The notes under the pieces were generated by a model. That model ran no database searches and was not told the DNA's origin. It saw only the letters and a program-made list of their open reading frames with translations. The translations under genes were made by a program, and so were the position numbers. Positions 7,499 to 14,664 of a DNA stretch of 32,295 nt are shown here, piece after piece (position 1 is the stretch's first letter; each line of letters starts with the position of its first letter). The stretch comes from an uncultured Mailhella sp. (lineage in GTDB: Bacteria; Desulfobacterota; Desulfovibrionia; Desulfovibrionales; Desulfovibrionaceae), in assembly GCF_905187505.1 (NCBI RefSeq), contig NZ_CAJJIC010000014.1, positions 1-32,295 on the forward strand. The letters are read 5' to 3'.

Positions 7499-9031
7499 TT
7501 ACTTGGTGCCGTTCACGGCGTCGAAGTCCTTCAGCATGTTTTCGTCGGGCTTGTCGGTGAGCAGGCTGACTGCGACGATGACGACGCAGGCCACGAGGAA
7601 GGCGGGCAGAAGCTCATAGATGCCCCACACGCCGCCCAGAGGCTTGACGAGATACTTCCACACGAACACCATGATGCCGCCCGCAGCCATGCCGGAGAGA
7701 GCGCCCCAGCGGTTGCAGCGCCGCCAGAACAGGGCGAAGAGCATGACCGGTCCGAAGGACGCGCCGAAGCCCGCCCAGGCGAAGGAGACGATCTGGAAGA
7801 TGGAGCTTTCGGGATCGCAGGCGATGACGGTGCCCACAATGGAAATGATGAGCACGGTGCCGCGCGCGGAAAGCATGGTGGAGCGGTCGGTCATCTGAAT
7901 GTGGAACACGCCCTTGAACAGGTTTTCCGACACGCTGGAGGCGGCGGCCAGAAGCTGTCCGGAAGCGGTGGACATGGTGCTGGCCAGAATGCCGGCGAGC
8001 ACGAGACCGGCCATGAAGGCGGGAATGACGCCGAAGGAGCTGAGCAGACTGCTCATCTTGATGATGATGGTTTCGGCGTCGGAGCCGGTCTGGTAGGGGG
8101 CGAGCGCGCCCGCCTGAATCATGGCGTAGCCGATGATGCCGATGAAGATGGCGCAGCCCATGGCGATGACCACCCAGGTGGAGCCTATGCGGCGGGAAAT
8201 GGCGATTTCGTTTTCATCGCGAATGGCCATGAAGCGCAGCAGGATGTGCGGCATGCCGAAGTAGCCGAGGCCCCAGGCCAGCGTGGAAAAGATGGTGAGC
8301 GTGCCGTATTCCGAGACTTCATGGCTGACCACGTTGGTGGCGTGAGTGAGGCTGATGTAGCCTTCGAGACTGGCGGAAGCCTTGACGGCCTCCCAGCCGC
8401 CGGCCATGTGGATGCCGAAGGCCACGATGATGAACAGCGCGAGCGTCATGATGATGGACTGCACAAGGTCGGTCATGGACGCGGCCAGAAATCCGCCGAG
8501 AATGGTGTATCCGGCAATGACCACGGTGCCGATGAGCATGCCCGTCACGTAGTCGAGGCCGCAGAGCGTGGAGAACAGCTTTCCGCAGGAGGCGAAACCC
8601 GCGGCGGTGTAGGGAATGAAGAAGATGACGATGATGAGGGCGGAGATGCCCACCAGCAGACTGCTCGAGTCGTGGAAGCGGCGGGCGAAGAAGTCGGGGA
8701 TGGTGATGGCGTGGATCTTTTCGCTGTAGACGCGAAGACGTCTGGCCACGATGAGCCAGTTGAGATAGGTGCCGAGGGCGAGACCTATGGCCGTCCAGCC
8801 GGGTTCGGCGATGCCGGTGAACAGGGCGAGACCCGGCAGTCCCATGAGCAGCCAGGAGGACATGTCGGAAGCTTCCGCGCTCATGGCCGTGACGATGGGG
8901 CCCATCTTGCGGCCGCCCAGATAGTATTCGTGGGCGTTGCTGTTGCGCTTGGCACAGATGAGGCCGATGTAGAGCATGAGAAGCAGATAGATGGCAATGG
9001 CTATGTATATGAAGATCTGATAGTCGCTCAC
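7499..9031 (-). CDS. putP: Sodium/proline symporter (SSS family)
   Basis: This 510-residue integral membrane symporter most likely takes up proline with Na+. The N-terminal part matches PutP closely: YYLGGRKMGP, then AEASDMSSWLLMGLPG carrying the conserved sodium/substrate-site segment, then GGFLAASMTDLVQ. About twelve to thirteen hydrophobic segments are visible, as expected for the family. I chose the GTG at 9029-9031 (SDYQIFIYIAI follows) because it gives family length and starts at the first helix. The frame stays open upstream to an ATG at 9244, but that would add 71 basic, non-homologous residues. No good Shine-Dalgarno precedes the GTG, so the start is uncertain. The gene ends 18 bp from the 46-bp palindrome. 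Confidence 0.88.
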   Translation of the reverse strand: MSDYQIFIYIAIAIYLLLMLYIGLICAKRNSNAHEYYLGGRKMGPIVTAMSAEASDMSSWLLMGLPGLALFTGIAEPGWTAIGLALGTYLNWLIVARRLRVYSEKIHAITIPDFFARRFHDSSSLLVGISALIIVIFFIPYTAAGFASCGKLFSTLCGLDYVTGMLIGTVVIAGYTILGGFLAASMTDLVQSIIMTLALFIIVAFGIHMAGGWEAVKASASLEGYISLTHATNVVSHEVSEYGTLTIFSTLAWGLGYFGMPHILLRFMAIRDENEIAISRRIGSTWVVIAMGCAIFIGIIGYAMIQAGALAPYQTGSDAETIIIKMSSLLSSFGVIPAFMAGLVLAGILASTMSTASGQLLAAASSVSENLFKGVFHIQMTDRSTMLSARGTVLIISIVGTVIACDPESSIFQIVSFAWAGFGASFGPVMLFALFWRRCNRWGALSGMAAGGIMVFVWKYLVKPLGGVWGIYELLPAFLVACVVIVAVSLLTDKPDENMLKDFDAVNGTK

Positions 9032-9470
9032 GGTAATGACTCGAAGGAAAAGGGATGCGGCGTGCAGCCGAAGAAGCCCGGCAGAGACGGGAGACGATGC
9101 GACGGAGCGTTTTTCTGTGAGGAAGGCTGAGAAGCGCCGGGTCATCGCCGGAAGGAAAGCTCGCGCTTTCACGAAAATGCGGGAGACGAAGAACGGCGGA
9201 GGCCTTTTCAGAAGAGAACGCTGCAGGGCGCACACGAACGCCATGGCGGGATCAGACCGCCATGGGCTGACTTTTGTGCGTGACAGGTTCTCATGAATGT
9301 TCTCTCTTTCTGGAGATTGAGGAAAGGCCTTTCATGGGAGCATAGTCCGTTTCGGAGAAAAATAAAATCAAAAATTTTCTCCGCTGGCTGCCGTGCGCCG
9401 GAGCGTCTTGTTGAAACGCCTTTTTCCGCCGTTGTGAAGAATGGACGGTGCACGGGGCGCCGTTCCGGGG
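9032..9470. other. 439-bp gap between folE2 and putP
   Basis: No supported gene. It holds a perfect 9-bp inverted repeat (CCATGGCGG at 9241-9249 with 9257-9265) and an AT-rich inverted repeat (CGGAGAAAA at 9353-9361 with 9375-9383). On the minus strand TATGCT near 9342-9347 could be a -10 for putP, giving a long leader that includes the first hairpin. The second repeat might end folE2 transcription, but it has no T-run beyond the stem. Confidence 0.4.
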
Positions 9471-10304
9471 CTATCTGCCGGAAACGGAACGTTCTATGCT
9501 GGCAAAGGCGTTGTGCCCGTGGATGGACTCCTCGCTTTCCACTTCCACGCGAAACCATGTCACGTGGGCGTGCTGTTCGAGTTTCGTGGCCACGTTGCGC
9601 ACCACGTCTTCCACAAAGAGGGCGTTGTCGTAGGCCTGTTCGGTGACGAATTTTTCGTCGGGCCTCTTGAGCAGCGTGTAGATGGGGGCGGAGCCGGATT
9701 CCTCGGCAATGTCGATGAACCCTTCCAGCCATTCAAAGCGGCTCATGCGTATGCCCATGCGCACCATGGCCCGCTGGCCGTGGGCTCCGGCGCGGCTGAT
9801 GGCCTTGGAGCAGGGGCATACCGTGGTGACGGGCACTTCAAGTTCCAGCAGAAAGCGCGGTCCTTCCTGTCCCTGTTCCAGCTCGCCGGTGAGCCGGCAC
9901 AGGTAGCGCACGGGGGCGGCCTGTCCGGAAACCGGGGCGCGGCGCGTGCGGAAATAGGGGAAGCTGAACTTCGCATAGGCCCGGTGGGCGTTGAGACGGG
10001 TGAGCACGTCGGAGAGCAGGCGTTTCATGGAGTTGTAGTCCAGCTCTTCGCCGCTGGCCTCGCGCCAGTTTTCCAGCGCCTCCACAAAGCGGCTCATGTG
10101 CGTGCCCTTGTAGGCGGCGGGAAGGTCGACGCCCATGTCCACGCTCGCCACGGTATGCTGGCGTCCCTTGTCCCTGTCCTTCACCACGAGGGGCAGTTCC
10201 ACATGCTTGACGCCTACGCGGTCGATGTCGAGAGCCACGCTGGAGGGGCTGCTTTGTACGTCCAGAAGGGAAGGTGCGCCTGCGGCGTTTGAAGTCGTGC
10301 TCAT
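9471..10304 (-). CDS. folE2: GTP cyclohydrolase FolE2 (type IB)
   Basis: It converts GTP to 7,8-dihydroneopterin triphosphate, the first step to folate and some modified tRNA bases. The protein has 277 residues. Diagnostic segments are VDMGVDLP and KGTHMSRF (about 55-73), PVTTVCPCSKAIS (158-170) with the family metal-site Cys163, GAHGQR with His175, and ESIHGHNAFASI near the C-terminus. FolE2 differs from FolE in not requiring zinc strictly. Its ATG overlaps the nikR stop codon as ATGA (10301-10304), so it is translationally coupled to a nickel-responsive regulator, an unusual pairing. Confidence 0.93.
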   Translation of the reverse strand: MSTTSNAAGAPSLLDVQSSPSSVALDIDRVGVKHVELPLVVKDRDKGRQHTVASVDMGVDLPAAYKGTHMSRFVEALENWREASGEELDYNSMKRLLSDVLTRLNAHRAYAKFSFPYFRTRRAPVSGQAAPVRYLCRLTGELEQGQEGPRFLLELEVPVTTVCPCSKAISRAGAHGQRAMVRMGIRMSRFEWLEGFIDIAEESGSAPIYTLLKRPDEKFVTEQAYDNALFVEDVVRNVATKLEQHAHVTWFRVEVESEESIHGHNAFASIERSVSGR

Positions 10305-10759
10305 GCGTGTTCCTTATGTGCGTGATCATGGAAGGCATGGCGTTCGGGCACGGCCTCTATGGCGGTGAGAGAGCAGGAGCTCTGGAGCACGCCGCGCGAG
10401 GAGCGGAGCCTGTCGGCAAACTCGTTCACCGCAGCTGCGGGACCGCGCAGGGCCATGGTTTCCAGACAGTGATGTTCGTCGAGATGCACGTGCATGGTGG
10501 CGATCACCATGCCGTGCGCTTCATGCTGAAGGGCGGTGAGGCGGGCCGGCAGGTCGTTGTCGTGATGGTCGTACACCAGCGTGAGCACGCCGGCCACGGG
10601 AGCCCTGGGATCGGAAACGATTTCTTCCGACAGCTCGCGGCGTATGCAGTGACGCAGTGCCTCGGAACGGTTGGCAAAGCCCTTGCGCTCGCTGTGACGG
10701 TCAAAGGCCGTGAGCAGATCGCGTTCCAGCGACACTCCAAAACGTACCAGTTCGCTCAT
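10301..10759 (-). CDS. nikR: NikR-type nickel-responsive regulator
   Basis: This 152-residue regulator has an N-terminal ribbon-helix-helix DNA-binding domain (SELVRFGVSLERDLLTAFD, then NRSEALRHCIRREL) and a C-terminal ACT-like metal domain. The four residues matching the E. coli NikR square-planar nickel site are visible: His65 in VYDHH, His90 and His92 in MHVH, and Cys98 in HHCLE. I start at the ATG at 10759, which has the Shine-Dalgarno GAGGGG five nt upstream; an in-frame ATG at 10792 has none and lies at the promoter -10. In NikR-regulated systems targets are usually nickel importers or hydrogenases. Here the next gene is folE2, overlapping by 4 nt. Confidence 0.9.
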   Translation of the reverse strand: MSELVRFGVSLERDLLTAFDRHSERKGFANRSEALRHCIRRELSEEIVSDPRAPVAGVLTLVYDHHDNDLPARLTALQHEAHGMVIATMHVHLDEHHCLETMALRGPAAAVNEFADRLRSSRGVLQSSCSLTAIEAVPERHAFHDHAHKEHA

Positions 10760-10788
10760 GTTTTTCCCCTCTTGAAACGGCTTGTCTG

Positions 10789-10817
10789 ACACTACACCAG
10801 CCGAGCCCGGGTCTCAA
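10789..10817 (-). promoter_or_regulatory. Promoter of nikR-folE2
   Basis: Minus strand TTGAGA (10817-10812, five of six -35 bases), a 17-bp spacer, and TAGTGT (10794-10789, three of six). Transcription would start near 10782, about 23 nt before the nikR ATG at 10759. I found no clear NikR palindrome overlapping it. Confidence 0.5.
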
Positions 10818-10859
10818 GCGTTTATGCCGCCGCCCGGCCGGGAGTCTTCTGCCGGTCGG

Positions 10860-12032
10860 TCAGGCCGTTTTTCCGGCTCTGGCTATTTCTCTGTCCATGA
10901 ACTGGATGAGCAGCAGGGAGAGCACCGTGAGGCCCATGCCGCAGTAGAAGGGGAGCTGATAGCCGAAGGTGACCCAGAGCCAGCCGCCGAGCGGAGGGAT
11001 GAGCACGGCTGCGATGTGGTTGATGGTCTGGGCAAGGCCCATGCTGGGAGCCACGTCGGAAGGATCGGCTATCTTCTGGAAGAAGGTGCGCACGGCGATG
11101 GCGAAGTTGAAGGTCAGGCTGTCGAACACGTACATGATGCCTGCAAGAATGGCGCTGTCGGTCCATGCGTATCCGAGAAAGATGAAGAAGGCCGACGTGT
11201 ACTCTATGGTGAGGAGCCTGCGTTCGCCTATGCGGTTGATGATGCGGCCGATGAGCGGATTGAAGAACCAGTTGACCGCATAGTTCACCATGTAGAGCAC
11301 GGCCACGGTGCGCACGGAAAAGCCGAACTTTTCCACGAGCAGGAACAGCGAGAACACGGTGAATATCTGACGACGGCCGCCCATGAGCAGGGTGAGCGCG
11401 TAGAAGAGCCAGTAGCGGGAGGAGAAGACCATGCCTTTTTTCTGCGGCGTGACTCTGGGGCTGGACGGGTCGAAGAAGAGGCAGACCGCGCCGAGTCCCA
11501 CGACCACGGCTCCCATGAGCGCGAACATGGTTTCGTAGGAAAGCAGCCCCGCACCGAAAAAGACCAGAAGGGACACGCCGAGGCTTCCCCCGGCGGCAAG
11601 ACCGCGCATTCTTCCCATGATGACGGGGGTGCTGGCAAGATCGTAATACTGGATCATGAGCGACTGGTTGATGGTCTCAAAGAAGTGATAGCCCGCCGAC
11701 ATGACGAAGACCGCGCTCGCGATGCCCCAGAAGGAGGAAAAAAGACCGATGACGGCCGTGCCTATGCCGCAGATGATGACCGAGAGCACGCAGAGCCGGT
11801 GTTCCTTCATGATGAGCATGAGCGGCACCACGAGAAAGCAGAGGAATCCGGGCACTTCTCTCAGAGCCACAACGAGTCCGTTGTCGGCGGCGGAAAAGCC
11901 GCCCACTTCCACGGCGTAGTTGGTGTAGAGGAGCGAAGAGCCCTGAAGGCCTATCGTGCTGCCCAGAGTGAGCAGGAAGAGAAAAAGGTACATGCGCGTA
12001 TTGCCGGACACGCTGGAAACGATGGCTTTCAT
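10860..12032 (-). CDS. Major facilitator superfamily transporter
   Basis: This 390-residue protein has about twelve hydrophobic segments in two halves, with a basic central loop (SSPRVTPQKKG) near residue 195, as in MFS carriers. Basic inter-helix loops such as GRIINRIGERR also fit. Start: AAGGAG four nt before the ATG at 12032. The substrate cannot be read from the sequence. It lies 100 bp upstream of nikR on the same strand; that gap contains a separate nikR promoter, so co-regulation by nickel is possible but unproven. Confidence 0.8.
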   Translation of the reverse strand: MKAIVSSVSGNTRMYLFLFLLTLGSTIGLQGSSLLYTNYAVEVGGFSAADNGLVVALREVPGFLCFLVVPLMLIMKEHRLCVLSVIICGIGTAVIGLFSSFWGIASAVFVMSAGYHFFETINQSLMIQYYDLASTPVIMGRMRGLAAGGSLGVSLLVFFGAGLLSYETMFALMGAVVVGLGAVCLFFDPSSPRVTPQKKGMVFSSRYWLFYALTLLMGGRRQIFTVFSLFLLVEKFGFSVRTVAVLYMVNYAVNWFFNPLIGRIINRIGERRLLTIEYTSAFFIFLGYAWTDSAILAGIMYVFDSLTFNFAIAVRTFFQKIADPSDVAPSMGLAQTINHIAAVLIPPLGGWLWVTFGYQLPFYCGMGLTVLSLLLIQFMDREIARAGKTA

Positions 12033-12239
12033 GGGACTCCTTTATTTTTTGAACGCAGGACGGCATGGGCCGGAAGAGAACCGGCGGGGGAATGATCTGT
12101 GTTTTGCCCCGTACGGAACGAAGCGGGAAAGAACGAAGGTTTTGTCGGAAAGAGACGGCGGAAAAGCGCGGGAGCTCTTTTTTCGGGGCGCCGGGCGGCA
12201 AGCGCGAAAAGGCGGCAGGGAAAGACGGATGAGGCAAAG
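12033..12239. other. Gap upstream of the MFS gene
   Basis: Purine-rich sequence between the MFS start and the hppA terminator. I see no gene and no convincing minus-strand promoter. Confidence 0.4.
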
Positions 12240-12270
12240 CAGAAAGCCGCGGACGGGCCGCGGCTTTCTG
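12240..12270 (-). terminator. Terminator of hppA
   Basis: A perfect 13-bp stem (12240-12252 with 12258-12270, loop ACGGG) lies 45 bp beyond the hppA stop codon. On the minus strand the stem ends in GGCTTTCTG followed by CTTTGCC, so the T-tract is interrupted but the stem is strong. Confidence 0.75.
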
Positions 12271-12315
12271 AAAGACGTGCGCCTGAGGGCGGAGGGTCCG
12301 CCCTCGCGTCAGCTT

Positions 12316-14394
12316 TTAGGCGAGAGCCTGAAGGAGAAGCAGCGCAACGATGTTGATGATCTTGATCATGGGGTTGACGGCGGGGCCGGCGGTGTCCTTG
12401 TAGGGATCGCCGACGGTGTCGCCGGTGACGGCGGCCTTGTGGGCGTCGGAGCCCTTGCCGCCGAAGTTGCCTTCTTCAATGTACTTCTTGGCGTTGTCCC
12501 ACGCGCCGCCGCCGGAGGTCATGGAGATGGCCACGAACAGACCGGTGACGATGGTGCCCATGAGCATGGCGCCCAGAGAGGCGAAGGCGGCAGCCTGTCC
12601 GCCGCAGGCCTTGATGACGTAGTACACGACCACGGGGGCGAGCACGGGCAGCAGGGAAGGAACGATCATTTCCTTGATGGCGGAACGGGTGAGCATGTCC
12701 ACGCAGGCGCTGTAGTCGGGCTTGCCGGTGCCTTCCATGATGCCGGGGATGTTGTGGAACTGACGACGCACTTCAACCACGACGGCGGCGCCGGCGCGGC
12801 CCACGGCCTTCATGCCCATGGAGCCGAACAGGTAGGGGAGCAGGCCGCCGATGAACAGGCCGACCAGCACGTAGGGATCCTGCAGGGCGAAGGTCACGTC
12901 GAGGTTGGGGAAGTAGCGGCTCAGATCTTCGGTGTAGGAAGCGAAGAGCACGAGCGCGGCCAGAGCGGCGGAACCGATGGCGTAGCCCTTGGTGACGGCC
13001 TTGGTGGTGTTGCCCACGGCGTCGAGGGCGTCGGTGGTTTCGCGGATGTCTTCGGGCAGACCGGACATTTCGGCGATGCCGCCGGCGTTGTCGGTCACGG
13101 GACCGTAGGCGTCAAGGGCGACGATCATGCCGGCGAGGGCCAGCATGGTGGTGGCGGCAAGAGAGATGCCGAACAGACCGGCCTGGGTGTAGGCGAAGAG
13201 AATGCCGGCGCAGATGATGACCACGGGAGCGGCGCAGGCTTCCATGGAAACGGCGAGGCCCTGGATCACGTTGGTGCCGTGACCGGTGGTGGAAGCCTTG
13301 GAAATGCTGCGCACGGGGCGGTAGGCGGTGGAGGTGTAGTATTCGGTGACCACCACGATGAGGCCGGTGACGATGAGGCCGGTGAGGCTGCACAGAAGCA
13401 GGCTGAAGCCGTTGAAGCTGATGCCCTGAATGGTCATGTCGCCTTCGCTCCAGAACACGAACATGGTCACGATGGCGATGAGCACCGCGGAAATGACGGC
13501 CGTGGCGATGAGGCCCTTGTACAGGGCGCGCATGATCTTGCCGTCCTCACCGAGCTTGACGAAGAAGGTGCCGAGCACGGAGGCGATGATGCACACGCCG
13601 CTGATGAGCAGAGGGAACATCATCATCTTGGTCTGCAGCGCGCCTTCGAAGAAGATGGAGGCCAGCAGCATGGTGGCCACCACGGTGACGGCGTAGGTTT
13701 CAAAGAGGTCGGCAGCCATGCCGGCGCAGTCGCCCACGTTGTCGCCCACGTTGTCGGCGATGACGGCGGGGTTGCGGGGGTCGTCTTCGGGAATGCCGGC
13801 TTCCACCTTGCCCACGAGGTCGGCGCCGACGTCGGCGCCCTTGGTGAAGATGCCGCCGCCGAGACGCGCGAAGATGGAGATGAGAGAGGCGCCGAAGGAC
13901 AGGGCCACGAGGGCCTGCATGATGTTTTCGGTGGGCACGCCGAAGATGGCGAGCACGGCGTAGTACACGGCAACGCCGAGCAGGCCGAGGCCGACCACCA
14001 GCATGCCGGTGATGGCGCCGGACTGGAAGGAAATGTTGAGGGCGGGAACCATGCCCTGTTCCGCAGCGGCGGCGGTGCGCACGTTGGCGCGCACGGACAC
14101 GTTCATGCCGATGAAGCCGGCGAGGCCGGACAGAACGGCGCCGAGCACGAAGCCCAGAGCGGTGAGGAAGGACATGGTGAGAAGCAGCAGCACGGCGACC
14201 ACCACGCCCACGATGGCGATGGTGCGGTACTGGCGCTTCAGATACGCCTGGGCGCCTTCCTGAATGGCGCCGGCAATGCGCTGCATATCCTCATTGCCGG
14301 TGGAGGCGGCGAGGATGTTTTTGGCCGTCTTGAACGCGTAGTACAGCGCAAAGGCCGCGCACGCGAAGACGATTACCAGAGAAATGAAAGTCAT
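12316..14394 (-). CDS. hppA: Membrane-bound proton-translocating pyrophosphatase
   Basis: It hydrolyses pyrophosphate and pumps H+ across the inner membrane, saving the energy of PPi. The protein has 692 residues and about sixteen hydrophobic segments. The substrate loop GADVGADLVGKVEAG lies at about 186-200, followed by NPAVIADNVGDNVGDCAGMAADLFE, and the C-terminal DPYKDTAGPAVNP is intact. The subclass signature reads GNTTKAVTKG with Lys465 and Thr468. Lys and Thr at these positions mark the K+-independent, H+-pumping class, whereas K+-dependent enzymes have Ala and Gly/Ala. Start: GGGGGT five nt before the ATG. Upstream is an 8-bp hairpin closed by a UUCG loop in the leader. It is a single-gene unit with its own terminator. 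Confidence 0.95.
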   Translation of the reverse strand: MTFISLVIVFACAAFALYYAFKTAKNILAASTGNEDMQRIAGAIQEGAQAYLKRQYRTIAIVGVVVAVLLLLTMSFLTALGFVLGAVLSGLAGFIGMNVSVRANVRTAAAAEQGMVPALNISFQSGAITGMLVVGLGLLGVAVYYAVLAIFGVPTENIMQALVALSFGASLISIFARLGGGIFTKGADVGADLVGKVEAGIPEDDPRNPAVIADNVGDNVGDCAGMAADLFETYAVTVVATMLLASIFFEGALQTKMMMFPLLISGVCIIASVLGTFFVKLGEDGKIMRALYKGLIATAVISAVLIAIVTMFVFWSEGDMTIQGISFNGFSLLLCSLTGLIVTGLIVVVTEYYTSTAYRPVRSISKASTTGHGTNVIQGLAVSMEACAAPVVIICAGILFAYTQAGLFGISLAATTMLALAGMIVALDAYGPVTDNAGGIAEMSGLPEDIRETTDALDAVGNTTKAVTKGYAIGSAALAALVLFASYTEDLSRYFPNLDVTFALQDPYVLVGLFIGGLLPYLFGSMGMKAVGRAGAAVVVEVRRQFHNIPGIMEGTGKPDYSACVDMLTRSAIKEMIVPSLLPVLAPVVVYYVIKACGGQAAAFASLGAMLMGTIVTGLFVAISMTSGGGAWDNAKKYIEEGNFGGKGSDAHKAAVTGDTVGDPYKDTAGPAVNPMIKIINIVALLLLQALA

Positions 14395-14443
14395 ACATAC
14401 CCCCGACAGGTAGGCTGAAAGTGGAAGAAACCAGAAAACCGGA

Positions 14444-14463
14444 CGGGCAGGCGAACCTGCCCG
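14444..14463 (-). other. UUCG-loop hairpin in hppA leader
   Basis: On the transcript (minus) strand CGGGCAGG-TTCG-CCTGCCCG forms a perfect 8-bp stem with a TTCG loop, about 50 nt before the hppA ATG, followed by a T-rich stretch (GGTTTTCTGGTTTC). It could be a leaky attenuator or an mRNA-stabilising cap. Confidence 0.5.
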
Positions 14464-14607
14464 GTGCTCCCTATTAAAGGAACGTCAACGATATAAAAAT
14501 TCCCTGCCGATGACAAGCATCGAGGGCGGAGTTCTGCACAGGTTGCGTATTCCGCAAGAGTGTCGGAATCGGCATTTTCCCGACGGAAAAGGAGCGCTTC
14601 TGGCCTC

Positions 14608-14636
14608 TTGCGGCGGCCTGCGCATCAGGCTAGGAT
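14608..14636 (+). promoter_or_regulatory. Probable polA promoter
   Basis: TTGCGG (14608-14613), a 17-bp spacer, then TAGGAT (14631-14636; four of six -10 bases). Transcription would begin near 14643, leaving a short leader with GAGGAG before ATG 14665. This supports that start over an ATG-like start further upstream at 14560. Confidence 0.45.
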
Positions 14637-14664
14637 GCGTAAGACATTTTTTGAGGAGAAAGCC

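Noticed and set aside
9032..9244. N-terminal extension of PutP to an ATG at 9244
   Set aside because: Adds 71 basic residues not found in the family, with no ribosome site; the GTG at 9029-9031 gives family length.
11956..14418. 820-codon plus-strand frame opposite hppA
   Set aside because: Antisense of a conserved enzyme; low-complexity Gly/His/Glu product. The same holds for minus-strand frames opposite polA (14668-17430) and uup (17328-19403).
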